NCBI GenBank assembly: GCA_002311655.1
Contig: DBYZ01000009.1
Span: forward strand, 12,453-76,452
DNA from: Bacteroidales bacterium UBA1173
GTDB lineage: Bacteria; Bacteroidota; Bacteroidia; Bacteroidales; F082
DNA length: 64,000 bases
Direction: 5' to 3'
The notes beneath the pieces were generated by a model. The model saw only the letters and a list, made by a program, of their open reading frames with translations. It was not told the DNA's origin and ran no database searches. The position numbers and the translations under genes are program-made. Below, piece after piece: positions 50,376-59,325 of the stretch (position 1 is its first letter; each line of letters starts with the position of its first letter).

Positions 50376-52616
50376 TATAAATTTAATTGTTTCTTCCCCA
50401 ATCTTTATTAAATAAATCCCTGTTGGTAATTCCTTTACGTTAACCTGATGATTGTCAGATGAAACAACGCCTGTCATGATGATTTGGCCTGTCATGTTGG
50501 TGATTGTGAATTCCATCGGCAGACATTCGCGGTTAGATTCTACAATGGTGATTATGTTATTTGCTGGATTCGGGTAAATTTCAAATCCCGTTACATCATG
50601 TTCGGCGACATCATTGTAATTGTTGTAAATCTCGTCACAATCGACTTCACCGAATTGCAGCAGTTCCTCGCCAAAATGCCAGTAGCAGCGCATGCCGTCG
50701 ACATCAAAATCGCGGTTGTTAAGCATCTTCTCCGGAAAGAAACTCGTGGTGTGACCGATTCCGCAGATGATGTCTCCACTGAATATGTCGTCCGCATCTC
50801 TAACAGTTAAAACACGATAAGTCTCTCCATTATATTCCACATTATTCACCTCATCAACGTGCATCGTAATGCTGTGAGTTCCGACATTGATTGTCCACTG
50901 GTCTCCAACGTTGGCGTTGAAATCATATAATGTGGTGTAGCTTTGTGACTGCTTGTCCCACCAATAAACGATGCCATCTTCAGAATAAACGTATTCGTGT
51001 GTTATTTTTGTGTGCAAGTCTTTGTCGTACAACGTGTTACTCTTGATAATCACTTTCGGACGTGTGCTTCCAATGGTGGTGTCAGCAACACATTCAAGAT
51101 ACTGGTAAGTGACGCTTCCGTTGACATTGATAATCTCGTAATACCATTCAGTGCCGACAACAGGGTAGGTGGGTTCTGTATAAATCGGTTTAGGATAGCC
51201 TATTTCGTCGAGAATCCAATAGCAACCATCTGTGGCGCCTCTGTTCAAGGCTTGTAGCAAATCGTGGGTGTTGTATTGAGCCTCCTCAAGATACCAGTTG
51301 CCTTGAGAAGCTGTTCCACTGAATGAACATGAACCTGGCAAAGTGCTCACGATGCCGCAAGCAGGTATGTCGTAATCTCCATTCCAATAGCAATTGTTGA
51401 AAAACTCTGAATTTGGACCTGTTCCTGCAATGATGCCTTTTAGTCCGTTATGATACTGAGAATGGTCTATTGAACAGATATTGTAACAATTATGAATAAA
51501 TCCATCTGAGGAATATGTTCCAATAATGCCGCCGAGATATAAATCCATAGGGTTGGCATTTGCGCTATTGTTAATCATCAAATTGCCCCTGTTGAAACAG
51601 TTGGATATTGCTCCTCCGCTACTCGAGATACCGCCAATATGACTCAATTTATTATTGTATATATTACAAACGACATCTCCCATATTACCGCAACATAGTA
51701 TTTCAGTTGTGACCGAATTGCCACATATTCCACCCGCATTTGCTCCGACAATTTGATTGTAATTGAAACAGTTCGTAATTATACAGTTCTTGGCTTGTCC
51801 TGCAATGCCTCCAGCAATGAAAATGCTTGAATTTTCAGAAGTAACATTAGCATGATTAGTGCAGTTATTGATAGTGGCTGATCCATTGCCAAGAATTCCT
51901 CCAGCCATTATTTGTCCGATAATCTCGCAATAATTTGTACAGTTTTCAATTGTCAGATTTCCTTCACCTTCAGTTGCTCCGATAATTCCACCAATGATAC
52001 TGCCGGTAGCACTTCCAATATTGTATGTGCAATTGCTTATTTTTGATGTTTCGCCAGATTCATTGAGACAATGGCCCACAATACCGCCTGCTCTCTGTGA
52101 AAAATTCGTAATTGAGCCTTGGACAGAGCAGTTATTTACAATTGTGTTTTGAACAGAACCTGCAATAAGTCCGGTCTTAGTTCCATGAACATTGGAATCA
52201 TAAATGTTGATGTTTTCAATAGTGGCTCCATTAGTGAGGCCAAACAATCCAGCGTAAGAACTGTTAGTTATAGTCATCTCACTGATTGTATGACCATTGC
52301 CGTTGAAAGTTCCAGTAAAACATGGATAATCGTCATTTATGTCAATGGGTTTTCCAATTGGCTCCCAGATATTTTCGCCACCCAAACAAATGTCATTTGT
52401 AAGGATATAATGCGCATTGCCACCGGTTTCGTTGTTGGTTTCGTATGCAAGCAAAGCCAGCTGTTCGGCAGTTGCAATCTGATAAGGGTTTTCTTCCGAA
52501 CCGTCGCCACCAGCGTATGAAGAAGCGACTGTTCCGTTCCAGCATGGATTCTGGGCGTTTAACGAAATTACTGATAATGTTAAACACAATGCTGTTAGTA
52601 ATAAGATCTTTTTCAT
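50367..52616 (-). CDS. GLUG-motif surface protein with T9SS tail
   Basis: A 749-residue protein with a signal peptide (about 1-22). It has the typical start GDGSEENPYQIATAEQLALLA and then many GLUG-like repeats (SSYAGLFGLTNGATIENI, AGGIVGHC, GGIIGATEG, AGGILGNGSATINNCTN, and more) forming a beta-helix up to about residue 440. A second region (about 500-660) resembles secreted globular domains with WYYEIINVNG. The C-terminus carries a T9SS type A sorting domain (FEIYPNPANNIITI, then LPTGIYLIKIGEETIKFIKM). It is probably an adhesin. It lies 31 bases behind the regulator gene on the same strand, with no promoter motif between. Confidence 0.82.
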   Translation of the reverse strand: MKKILLLTALCLTLSVISLNAQNPCWNGTVASSYAGGDGSEENPYQIATAEQLALLAYETNNETGGNAHYILTNDICLGGENIWEPIGKPIDINDDYPCFTGTFNGNGHTISEMTITNSSYAGLFGLTNGATIENINIYDSNVHGTKTGLIAGSVQNTIVNNCSVQGSITNFSQRAGGIVGHCLNESGETSKISNCTYNIGSATGSIIGGIIGATEGEGNLTIENCTNYCEIIGQIMAGGILGNGSATINNCTNHANVTSENSSIFIAGGIAGQAKNCIITNCFNYNQIVGANAGGICGNSVTTEILCCGNMGDVVCNIYNNKLSHIGGISSSGGAISNCFNRGNLMINNSANANPMDLYLGGIIGTYSSDGFIHNCYNICSIDHSQYHNGLKGIIAGTGPNSEFFNNCYWNGDYDIPACGIVSTLPGSCSFSGTASQGNWYLEEAQYNTHDLLQALNRGATDGCYWILDEIGYPKPIYTEPTYPVVGTEWYYEIINVNGSVTYQYLECVADTTIGSTRPKVIIKSNTLYDKDLHTKITHEYVYSEDGIVYWWDKQSQSYTTLYDFNANVGDQWTINVGTHSITMHVDEVNNVEYNGETYRVLTVRDADDIFSGDIICGIGHTTSFFPEKMLNNRDFDVDGMRCYWHFGEELLQFGEVDCDEIYNNYNDVAEHDVTGFEIYPNPANNIITIVESNRECLPMEFTITNMTGQIIMTGVVSSDNHQVNVKELPTGIYLIKIGEETIKFIKM

Positions 52617-52647
52617 AGTGTTAAATTTTTAAAACTGTATTAAATGT

Positions 52648-54000
52648 TTAAATCTCTTCTATAATTTCTTCAAAACTACGTGAGTCTTCATTTCCGTTCA
52701 TTTTCTCCTGCTTGATGCGCGATTTGCGGCGGGCGTAGGAGTTGGTCTGCTGGTTCATCAATATTGAGATGACCTGGTTGCTGAAGCCTTGTCGTGTGAG
52801 ACAGCAAATCTGGATGTCGCTGGCGGTCAAGGTGGGGTAGCGTTCAATCAGCTTTTTGGTGAAGTCGTTGTAAATCAAATTGATGAGCTCGGTGAAATCG
52901 TCCCAGTCAGTGTCTTTCAAATTGAAATCGAGGGTGCTCGCCGTTATCTGCTCCGACAATGCGAGAGCGGTGACATAAACCTTGTTTTTCTTTAGAGCCA
53001 ACTCGAACTGGTTCTTCGCTTTTTCGGCCTCAAGACGAGTCTTAAGAGTTCTTTGGCGCAGCAATATGATAGTGATAATCAAAGCTATACCGAGCATTCC
53101 GAGAATTCCGCTCAGATACAAAGTGCGAGTTCTCTGCTTGGCATTCAAGACGTTTTCCTGCATCTTCAAGTCGTATTCACCTTTGATGTGCTGCATGTCG
53201 TCGCTACGATGCTGGCTGTCGGCTTCAATCATGTTTTCGTTGAAAAGCTCATGATATTCAAGGGCTTTGGCATAATCACCCTTAAGCTGATAAATGAAAT
53301 ATATCGTCTGATATGCCGTCATCTTGAAACCTGCTTTGTCGCATTTCGCGGCCTCGTTGAGATGCTCAAGCGCTTCATCGTCGTTTTCGAGATAATAGTT
53401 CGCCAGACCAAGCAAAAGATGGCATTGGTATGGTTCCGCGCCATTGTCAAGTGCCTCGTTTACAACGGAAATCACCTTCCCGAAATCGTTTGTCTCCATG
53501 TAGATGTCACGAGCCAAGTCAAGACTGATCTCATTAATAAAGTCTTTGGCTTTCAGCGTTTTGGCGATTTCTATAGCTTCATTATAATGTTTTTCAGCAT
53601 CTTTAAGATTCTTCAACGATCCCTCTGCGCGAGCGGCATTTCTCAGCGCCTCCATCAGCTGGGTTTCGTCATTGAGCTCACGGAATAGAGTAGAGGCGAC
53701 AAGATGCATGTCGCGAGCCTCTTCAAAGAGTCCCTGTAACCAATAAATCTCGCCAAGTCTGTTTTCGGCTGCGGCTTTCAATGCTTTGACATTGTTATTA
53801 TCCTCATCGCAAAGGTTGAGTTTAACTAGAGCATCGGTGAAACACTTGGCGGCGTCTTCGTTTTGTTTTGCCTCGCGCAGCTCTACACCTTTATTATATA
53901 CAGCGTGCGCTTCATCATATTGCGAGGTCTTGCCACATGCCACAAAAAGCGTAGCCAAAACAAGAAGTGTGATAGTAATATTTGTGTTAAATGGTCGCAT
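52648..54000 (-). CDS. TPR lipoprotein-like membrane regulator with C-terminal helix-turn-helix
   Basis: A 450-residue protein with an N-terminal lipoprotein-like signal (LFVACG, cysteine about 22) and TPR repeats (about 30-270: YNKGVELREAKQNEDAAKCF; LKDAEKHYNEAIEIAKTL). A transmembrane helix (about 294-314, LSGILGMLGIALIITIILL) precedes a coiled coil. The C-terminal LuxR-like segment reads YPTLTASDIQICCLTRQGFSN, then VISILMNQQTNSYARRKSRIK. This layout is common in Bacteroidota and suggests a signal-sensing regulator spanning the inner membrane. Its likely target is the GLUG gene directly downstream. The lipid anchor together with a transmembrane helix is odd, and the N-terminus may simply be a cleaved signal. 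Confidence 0.72.
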   Translation of the reverse strand: MRPFNTNITITLLVLATLFVACGKTSQYDEAHAVYNKGVELREAKQNEDAAKCFTDALVKLNLCDEDNNNVKALKAAAENRLGEIYWLQGLFEEARDMHLVASTLFRELNDETQLMEALRNAARAEGSLKNLKDAEKHYNEAIEIAKTLKAKDFINEISLDLARDIYMETNDFGKVISVVNEALDNGAEPYQCHLLLGLANYYLENDDEALEHLNEAAKCDKAGFKMTAYQTIYFIYQLKGDYAKALEYHELFNENMIEADSQHRSDDMQHIKGEYDLKMQENVLNAKQRTRTLYLSGILGMLGIALIITIILLRQRTLKTRLEAEKAKNQFELALKKNKVYVTALALSEQITASTLDFNLKDTDWDDFTELINLIYNDFTKKLIERYPTLTASDIQICCLTRQGFSNQVISILMNQQTNSYARRKSRIKQEKMNGNEDSRSFEEIIEEI

Positions 54001-54024
54001 TGTCTTTTGTTTTTATTGACAATG

Positions 54025-54032
54025 CAAAGATA
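54025..54032 (-). promoter_or_regulatory. -7 promoter motif for the TPR regulator-GLUG operon
   Basis: Minus strand reads TATCTTTG then C, 24 bases before the ATG at 54000. A TTTG about 22 bases further upstream fits the -33 element. Confidence 0.6.
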
Positions 54033-54169
54033 TAGCAAAAAATTTATAAAAAAACAAATAGGCAAGGTCAAATCAGCACCTGCCTGTCTGTTGTCTATGT
54101 TTGAAATTTTTAAGATATTGACAATCAATATGATAAAAATTGTTGTTTCTATCTTTTGTCTATCATCAA

Positions 54170-55411
54170 CTACCATTCTACTGGTTGACGGAGCAACGGC
54201 ATTGTCATGCAACGGGCTCCGCCGCCACCGCGTGAGAGCTCGTTTCCTTCGAATGCCACCACACAGCGTCTGTAGTTGTCAACACTGACCTTGCCCGATG
54301 CTACGTCGGCGGCTTTCAGAACTTCAAAACCGTTTTGGTTCAATGCCTCGATGGTGTTGTAGTTTCTTGCATATCCTAAGACCTTGCCTGGCGCGAAGGC
54401 GAAGAAGTTGGCTCCGCTGTGCCATTGTTCGCGCGGTCCGAAATAGTCATCGCCACCACCGCAGAAGATCGGCTCAAGTGGCATGCCGAGTTTCGCCAAA
54501 GCCTCGATGAGGTTGTTTTCCTCTTTGATCTTGACGTATTCGTGACCTTTCACCTCGTAATGCACGGTCTTGAACTGGTCGCTCATAATCACTGGCTTGT
54601 ATGCCATGCAGCGGTCTTTGTCCAAGAATGTGAACACCATGTCGAGATGTATGAATGAATCCGGCTCAAGTGGCAGCTCCTGTGTGATGAGGTGACGTAC
54701 GCCGCCCAGACTCTTCAGATGTTCCAGCAATGCCTGCACGCCTTCTTTGCTCGTTCTGGCGCCGCAGCCGCTCAAAATGATGTCGTGACGGGCAATTTCA
54801 ACATCGCCACCTTCAACAGAACCCAGACCGTTCATGCTGTAACGGTAAATCGGGTTGATGGCTTCAACGTCGATAATGCTCGAATGCTTGAAGATTGTCT
54901 CAAGTATCATGGTCTCACGATCGCGCACCGTCGTAGCCATCTTGCTGATCATCACGTTGTTATACATGGTGAACGAGGCGTCTCTCATGAAGAAAAGGTT
55001 CGGGATAGGAGGGAAGATGTAACGTTCCTTAAGGTTCTTGTTGTCGTAACCCTCGATGAGTGCCGTAGCCAGCTTGTCAACATCGAAACTGCAAAGCAAC
55101 TCTTTGAGATACTGCAGGTTCTCTCGCTCACAAATCTTGGATACGAGACTTTCTTTTACTTCGTTGTCTTTTAAAACATCTACCAACAAATCCTTGAAAT
55201 GCAATACGTTGGTGATTTTTTGCAGACTTCCTTCAAAGTCTCTGTAGTTCTCCAACGCTTCACGATAGTTTAATATGTCACTGAAAAGGAATTTGTGGGC
55301 GTTTTCCGGTGTCATATGCTCGATTTCCTTGCCCGGAGCGTGCAAAATGACGTATTCAAGTTTACCAATTTCTGATTCAACACACGGTTTTACGCATCGA
55401 AAATAATCCAT
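54170..55411 (-). CDS. arcA: Arginine deiminase
   Basis: Hydrolyses arginine to citrulline and ammonia. The 413-residue protein has the guanidino-modifying motifs FFMRDASFT, GLGSVEGGDV, SFIHLDMVF (catalytic histidine) and the nucleophile cysteine 401 in GGGGARCMTM. The full length matches the family. No carbamate kinase, ornithine transcarbamylase or antiporter lies next to it, so it is a stand-alone enzyme in this window, perhaps for acid or nitrogen stress. Confidence 0.95.
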   Translation of the reverse strand: MDYFRCVKPCVESEIGKLEYVILHAPGKEIEHMTPENAHKFLFSDILNYREALENYRDFEGSLQKITNVLHFKDLLVDVLKDNEVKESLVSKICERENLQYLKELLCSFDVDKLATALIEGYDNKNLKERYIFPPIPNLFFMRDASFTMYNNVMISKMATTVRDRETMILETIFKHSSIIDVEAINPIYRYSMNGLGSVEGGDVEIARHDIILSGCGARTSKEGVQALLEHLKSLGGVRHLITQELPLEPDSFIHLDMVFTFLDKDRCMAYKPVIMSDQFKTVHYEVKGHEYVKIKEENNLIEALAKLGMPLEPIFCGGGDDYFGPREQWHSGANFFAFAPGKVLGYARNYNTIEALNQNGFEVLKAADVASGKVSVDNYRRCVVAFEGNELSRGGGGARCMTMPLLRQPVEW

Positions 55412-55434
55412 AAAGTATTCTTTTAATTAGACTG

Positions 55435-55442
55435 CAAAAATA
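55435..55442 (-). promoter_or_regulatory. -7 promoter motif for arcA
   Basis: Minus strand reads TATTTTTG then C-A-G, 23 bases before the ATG at 55411. Confidence 0.6.
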
Positions 55443-55451
55443 CAATTTTTT

Positions 55452-55967
55452 TTAATACAACTCAATAAATTCGTAACCATTTCCCATAGCATCCAGAAAC
55501 TTCACCAAATCCGTCGTCTTGATGACGCAGGTTCCCGTGTTGTCATTCGGATGGAAACTGATATATTCGCGGTCGAGCAGATTTTTGTCAAGATACAGAT
55601 ACACATGGTGTTCCTCGTCGTTGATGATGCCGAAAGGGGAGACGCTGCCTGGTTTCAAGCCGAGATATTTGTCCATGCGCGCCTCGGAGGCGAAACTGAG
55701 TTTGCCCTGTTTCAGCCTGTGCTCCAAATCATGGATGGCAAGCTGCTGCATGCAATCGAAAATCACCAGATAATGGCGGTTTCCCTTGTGATTCCTGAAA
55801 AACAGGTTCTTGCAGTGCGTCCACTCGAACTTGCCCCAATAATTCAGTGCGTCCTCAATGGTCGGCAACGCCGGATGAAATATTAATTTAAAAGGTATGC
55901 CCAGCTCGTTCAGCTTGTCAACGACTTTTTTCTGTCGTTCCGATAATTCGTGATTTATCTCTGTCAT
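55452..55967 (-). CDS. YbaK/ProX-type aminoacyl-tRNA deacylase
   Basis: A 171-residue single-domain protein of the prolyl-tRNA-synthetase-associated (INS/YbaK) family, which hydrolyses mischarged tRNA such as Ala-tRNAPro or Cys-tRNAPro. Supporting motifs are FHPALPTIEDAL, CKNLFFRNHKGNRHYLVIF, GLKPGSVSPFGIINDEEHHVY and the C-terminal SFHPNDNTGTCVIKTTDL. Which mischarged tRNA it edits cannot be told. Its ATG overlaps the stop codon of the stomatin-like gene by four bases (ATGA), so translation is coupled. Confidence 0.85.
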   Translation of the reverse strand: MTEINHELSERQKKVVDKLNELGIPFKLIFHPALPTIEDALNYWGKFEWTHCKNLFFRNHKGNRHYLVIFDCMQQLAIHDLEHRLKQGKLSFASEARMDKYLGLKPGSVSPFGIINDEEHHVYLYLDKNLLDREYISFHPNDNTGTCVIKTTDLVKFLDAMGNGYEFIELY

Positions 55968-56932
55968 TTAAAAATTTCCTTAATTCCTCCAATGCTTCCT
56001 AACAAGTTTGTAGCCTCATATGGAATGTAAACTGTCTTGTTATCCTTGCCGCTTGTCATCTCCTTCAATGTCTCGATGTATTTCGTCGCGAGCAGATACG
56101 ATGCCGGGTCGGTCTTCGTTGCCTTGATTGCGTCAGCGACAAGCTGGATGGCCTGTGCTTCGGCTTCAGCCTGCATGATCTTGGCTTTCGCAACACCTTC
56201 AGCCTCAAGCAATGTCGACTGTTTCACAGCTTCAGCTTTGTTGATGGCCGATGTCTTTTCACCTTCTGAATTCAAAATCGCTGACTGTTTCTCACCTTCT
56301 GCCTTCAAAATCTCGGCACGACGGTTACGTTCGGCCTGCATCTGCTTCTCCATTGCCTGACGTACTGTCTCAGGTGGTGTAATGTCTTGAAGCTCAACAC
56401 GATTCACCTTAACGCCCCATTTGTTTGTAGCGTCGTCCAACACGGTGCGCAACTTGGCGTTGATGGTGTCGCGCGAAGTCAATGTCTCGTCGAGTTCAAG
56501 CTCGCCGATAACGTTACGGAGTGTGGTCTGTGTCAGCTTTTCGATAGCGTTTGGAAGATTGTCGATCTCATAAACCGACTTCACCGGATCTACGATCTGG
56601 AAATACAACAAAGCGTTGATTTCGGTCGTGACATTGTCTTTTGTAATCACGTTCTGTTTCGGGAAGTCGTAAACCTGTTCGCGAAGGTCAATCTTTGCGG
56701 TCTCCGACATTCTCACCACCTGGCGGCCCTGATAGCCTTCCACGACTTTTCTTGTAGTGATGACTTTCGGGCGGTCGATGATAGGCCAAATGATGTTAAG
56801 ACCTGCTGGAAGCACCTTGTGGAACTTTCCAAGTCTCTCGATAACTCTTGTTTCTGACTGTGGCACAACCAAAAGGCCTGCCAATGCAAATATGATAACA
56901 ATAAATGCAATAACGATTACTACGTAAATCAT
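55964..56932 (-). CDS. SPFH/Band 7 (stomatin-like, QmcA-type) membrane protein
   Basis: A 322-residue protein with one N-terminal transmembrane helix (about 2-25) followed by a Band 7 domain (VVPQSETRVIERLGKF; PVKSVYEIDNLPNAIEKL; NKWGVKVNRVELQDITPP). A long alanine/glutamate-rich coiled coil follows (about 195-265, AERNRRAEILKAEGEKQ). Such proteins form membrane rafts or stabilise membrane proteases. The partner nfeD gene begins two bases upstream on the same strand, the standard pairing for this family. Confidence 0.9.
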   Translation of the reverse strand: MIYVVIVIAFIVIIFALAGLLVVPQSETRVIERLGKFHKVLPAGLNIIWPIIDRPKVITTRKVVEGYQGRQVVRMSETAKIDLREQVYDFPKQNVITKDNVTTEINALLYFQIVDPVKSVYEIDNLPNAIEKLTQTTLRNVIGELELDETLTSRDTINAKLRTVLDDATNKWGVKVNRVELQDITPPETVRQAMEKQMQAERNRRAEILKAEGEKQSAILNSEGEKTSAINKAEAVKQSTLLEAEGVAKAKIMQAEAEAQAIQLVADAIKATKTDPASYLLATKYIETLKEMTSGKDNKTVYIPYEATNLLGSIGGIKEIFK

Positions 56933-56934
56933 GG

Positions 56935-57372
56935 CTATAATTTTTTAACTGTTAATACTATACTTTCAAATGACTCTATTTTAACTTTTTTCCCGACTTC
57001 GACTTCAGAGCCGTCGGCTGTCTGTGCCTTCCAGTCGTCGCCGTCGATTTTTACGCGGCCGAAGCCGTTTTCCTCGATTTTCTCAGTCACCACCGCGGTT
57101 TTCCCGATGATGCTGTCCATGTTGGTCTTCACGCCGTTGTCGTTGGTCTTGTTGTCAAGATATTTCACCACGACGGGACGGATGAAAACAAACGCCAGGA
57201 ATGTTCCGATGGCGAAAGCCACCACCTGCCATGTTAACGACAGTTCGCATGCCGCGAGAATGGCGCCGAATACACAACCTACTGAGAAACAAGCTACTGC
57301 GAATCCGCTGGTGAAGATCTCAATCACCACGAACAAAGCCGCAATCAATAACCAAATTTGCCAAATAGTCAT
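56935..57372 (-). CDS. NfeD-family membrane protein
   Basis: A 145-residue protein with two to three transmembrane helices (residues about 5-75) and a C-terminal OB-fold domain including IGKTAVVTEKIEENGFGRVKIDGDDWKAQ. NfeD proteins accompany SPFH proteins and modulate them. It is first in the operon nfeD, stomatin-like, YbaK-type, with a promoter at 57403-57410. Confidence 0.88.
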   Translation of the reverse strand: MTIWQIWLLIAALFVVIEIFTSGFAVACFSVGCVFGAILAACELSLTWQVVAFAIGTFLAFVFIRPVVVKYLDNKTNDNGVKTNMDSIIGKTAVVTEKIEENGFGRVKIDGDDWKAQTADGSEVEVGKKVKIESFESIVLTVKKL

Positions 57373-57402
57373 AATGTTTAATATTTAAGATTTACCAATG
57401 TG

Positions 57403-57410
57403 CAAAATTA
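57403..57410 (-). promoter_or_regulatory. Promoter for the nfeD operon
   Basis: Minus strand reads TAATTTTG then C, with TTTTG exactly 19 bases upstream as a -33 element. It is among the best full matches in the window. Confidence 0.65.
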
Positions 57411-57421
57411 CAAATCATTTT

Positions 57422-58303
57422 TCAAATTTCAAAATTTTTTGGGAACGGAGTCTCGAATTTTAAATCTTCGCCTGTTATCGGATGAATGAAACATAATTTG
57501 TAAGCATGCAGTCCCAATCTCCCGATTTTGTCGTCTCCGTCACCGTATTTCGGGTCGCCGACTACCGGAAAACCTATGTCCTGCAGATGAACTCGGATTT
57601 GGTTCTTGCGTCCGGTGTCCAATCTCAACTCGACCAAAGAATATCCATCCGACACCTTTATTAATTTATAATGTGTCACCGCGAACTTGCCGCCGTTGTC
57701 GGTCTTGCTCGAAAACGTGACAAACTGTGCGTTGTCCTTGAGCCATGAGCTTATGGCGCCTTCTTTTTTACGCATCTCGCCATGAACCAAAGCCACATAA
57801 CGGCGGTCGTAAACCGTTTCTTTCCAGTTTTCCTCGAATTTCAAAGCCACTTTTTTATCCTTCGCGAAAAGCAGAAGCCCCGAAGTGTCTCTGTCCAAAC
57901 GATGTATCGTATGTGCATGGCATTTTTGATGATTAGCCTCAAGATATTGATTCAGAATGCCTTGCACTGTTTCTTCATCGGTGTGAGGCGAGTTGCACAA
58001 GATACCGCTGCGTTTCTCGACAACAAACAGATACTGGTCTTCGTAGACGATCCTTACCCAATGACTTTTAAGCGGTTCGCCGGTTTGGTTGCGCCCGATT
58101 CTCACTTCCATGCCTGGTTTCAACTCAAAATCGTGTTGAGTCACTTTTTGTCCGTCAACGGAAATAGAACCGCCCGAAAGTATGTTCTTTGCCTTGTTGC
58201 GACTTATGCCATTCATTTTCTTCATCACGAACGGCAAAAGTGTATCGTTTCCCAACACTTTGAATATCAAGTCTTTAGCTTTGTTGTCTTTTTTGTTTAG
58301 CAT
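57422..58303 (-). CDS. RluA-family pseudouridine synthase
   Basis: A 293-residue enzyme that converts uridine to pseudouridine in rRNA or tRNA. An N-terminal S4-like RNA-binding domain (about 28-85, ISRNKAKNILSGGSISVDGQ) precedes the catalytic domain with aspartate in HRLDRDTSGLLLFAKD and the RKNQIRVHLQDIG, FPVVGDPKYG motifs. The exact target (RluA, RluC or RluD type) is not determined by sequence reading alone. Confidence 0.9.
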   Translation of the reverse strand: MLNKKDNKAKDLIFKVLGNDTLLPFVMKKMNGISRNKAKNILSGGSISVDGQKVTQHDFELKPGMEVRIGRNQTGEPLKSHWVRIVYEDQYLFVVEKRSGILCNSPHTDEETVQGILNQYLEANHQKCHAHTIHRLDRDTSGLLLFAKDKKVALKFEENWKETVYDRRYVALVHGEMRKKEGAISSWLKDNAQFVTFSSKTDNGGKFAVTHYKLIKVSDGYSLVELRLDTGRKNQIRVHLQDIGFPVVGDPKYGDGDDKIGRLGLHAYKLCFIHPITGEDLKFETPFPKNFEI

Positions 58304-58320
58304 AGAAAAAATTATTTACA

Positions 58321-58328
58321 CAAAAATA
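58321..58328 (-). promoter_or_regulatory. -7 promoter motif for the pseudouridine synthase
   Basis: Minus strand reads TATTTTTG, 17 bases before the ATG at 58303. Confidence 0.5.
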
Positions 58329-58360
58329 ATAAAATTTTTCCATTCTTCAAGAAAAATGTA

Positions 58361-58368
58361 TAAATTTG
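58361..58368 (+). promoter_or_regulatory. -7 promoter motif for the transketolase operon
   Basis: TAAATTTG then C-A-G, 39 bases before the ATG at 58408. Confidence 0.55.
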
Positions 58369-58407
58369 CAGAAGAAAACGAATTAACTGTAACACTTTGA
58401 TAATACT

Positions 58408-59250
58408 ATGACTATCAATGAATTAAAAGATGTCGCGTCGCAAGTGAGACGTGATATTATCAGAATGGTTCATGGTTGTCAGTCGGGACATCCGGGCGGC
58501 TCGCTCGGCGCTACCGACATTGTGACGGCCTTGTATTTCGACCAGATGCAAATCGATCCGAAGAACTTCAAGATGGATGGGGCTGGTGAGGACATGTTTT
58601 TCCTTTCCAACGGTCACATCAGCCCGATGCTGTACAGTATTTTGGCTCGCCGCGGTTATTTCCCGGTGGCTGAACTGGCAACATTCCGTCGTCTTGGCAC
58701 ACGCCTCCAAGGTCACCCGACACCTGTTGAGGGACTTCCAGGCATCCGCGTGGCAAGTGGCTCTCTCGGCCAAGGACTGTCAGTGGCTGCCGGCGTGGCT
58801 CAGGCTAAGAAACTCAACGGCGACAACCATCTCGTGTTCTGCCTTATGGGCGACGGCGAGCAGGAAGAAGGCCAGATATGGGAAGCAGCGATGTACGCTC
58901 CGGCAAAGAACGTCGATAACCTCGTTGCCATCATCGATTATAATAAGAAACAGATTGACGGTCCTACCGACGATGTGATGAACCTCGGCGACCTTCGTGC
59001 AAAATACGAGTCATTTGGCTGGAAAGTGTACGAATGCAACGGCAATGATATGCAACAAGTTGTAGATACTCTTAATGTTACACGTCAGAATGCTCATAAA
59101 GGACAGGCACAGATCATCCTCGCTCATACTGAGATGGGAATGGGTGTCGATTTCATGATGGGAACTCACAAATGGCACGGCACGCCTCCAAATGACGAGC
59201 AGGCCGCTAACGCACTTTCACAACTTAAAGAAACACTAGGTGATTATTAA
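58408..59250 (+). CDS. Transketolase, N-terminal subunit
   Basis: A 280-residue thiamine-diphosphate-binding half of a split transketolase of the pentose phosphate pathway. Motifs: CQSGHPGGSLGATDIV, GHISPMLYS, GSLGQGLSVAAG, and GDGEQEEGQIWEAAMYA followed by IIDYNKKQIDG (diphosphate and Mg binding). The C-terminal half lies 75 bases downstream. The pair must assemble to form the active site. Confidence 0.92.
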   Translation: MTINELKDVASQVRRDIIRMVHGCQSGHPGGSLGATDIVTALYFDQMQIDPKNFKMDGAGEDMFFLSNGHISPMLYSILARRGYFPVAELATFRRLGTRLQGHPTPVEGLPGIRVASGSLGQGLSVAAGVAQAKKLNGDNHLVFCLMGDGEQEEGQIWEAAMYAPAKNVDNLVAIIDYNKKQIDGPTDDVMNLGDLRAKYESFGWKVYECNGNDMQQVVDTLNVTRQNAHKGQAQIILAHTEMGMGVDFMMGTHKWHGTPPNDEQAANALSQLKETLGDY

Positions 59251-59252
59251 TT

Positions 59253-59318
59253 AAGTTTGAAGTGTGAAGTGTGAAGTTTGAAATTAACTACACACTGCAA
59301 ACTTCAAACTTCAAACTT
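59253..59318. repeat. GTTTGAA-type heptamer hairpin between the transketolase genes
   Basis: Heptamers GTTTGAA and GTGTGAA on the left pair with an inverted arm GCAAACTTCAAACTTCAAAC on the right. It occupies nearly the whole spacer inside the operon and extends to a few bases before the ribosome-binding region of the second gene. Confidence 0.7.
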
Positions 59319-59325
59319 AAAAAAA

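Noticed and set aside
54001..54169. Gene between the TPR regulator and arcA
   Set aside because: The 169-base gap holds a promoter motif and a weak ATATTG/CAATAT hairpin. A 141-codon frame crossing it overlaps both neighbours and has no coding character.
59278..59325. Upstream start of the transketolase C-terminal subunit
   Set aside because: The extra 16 residues are translated heptamer repeat; the ATG at 59326 gives the conserved N-terminus.
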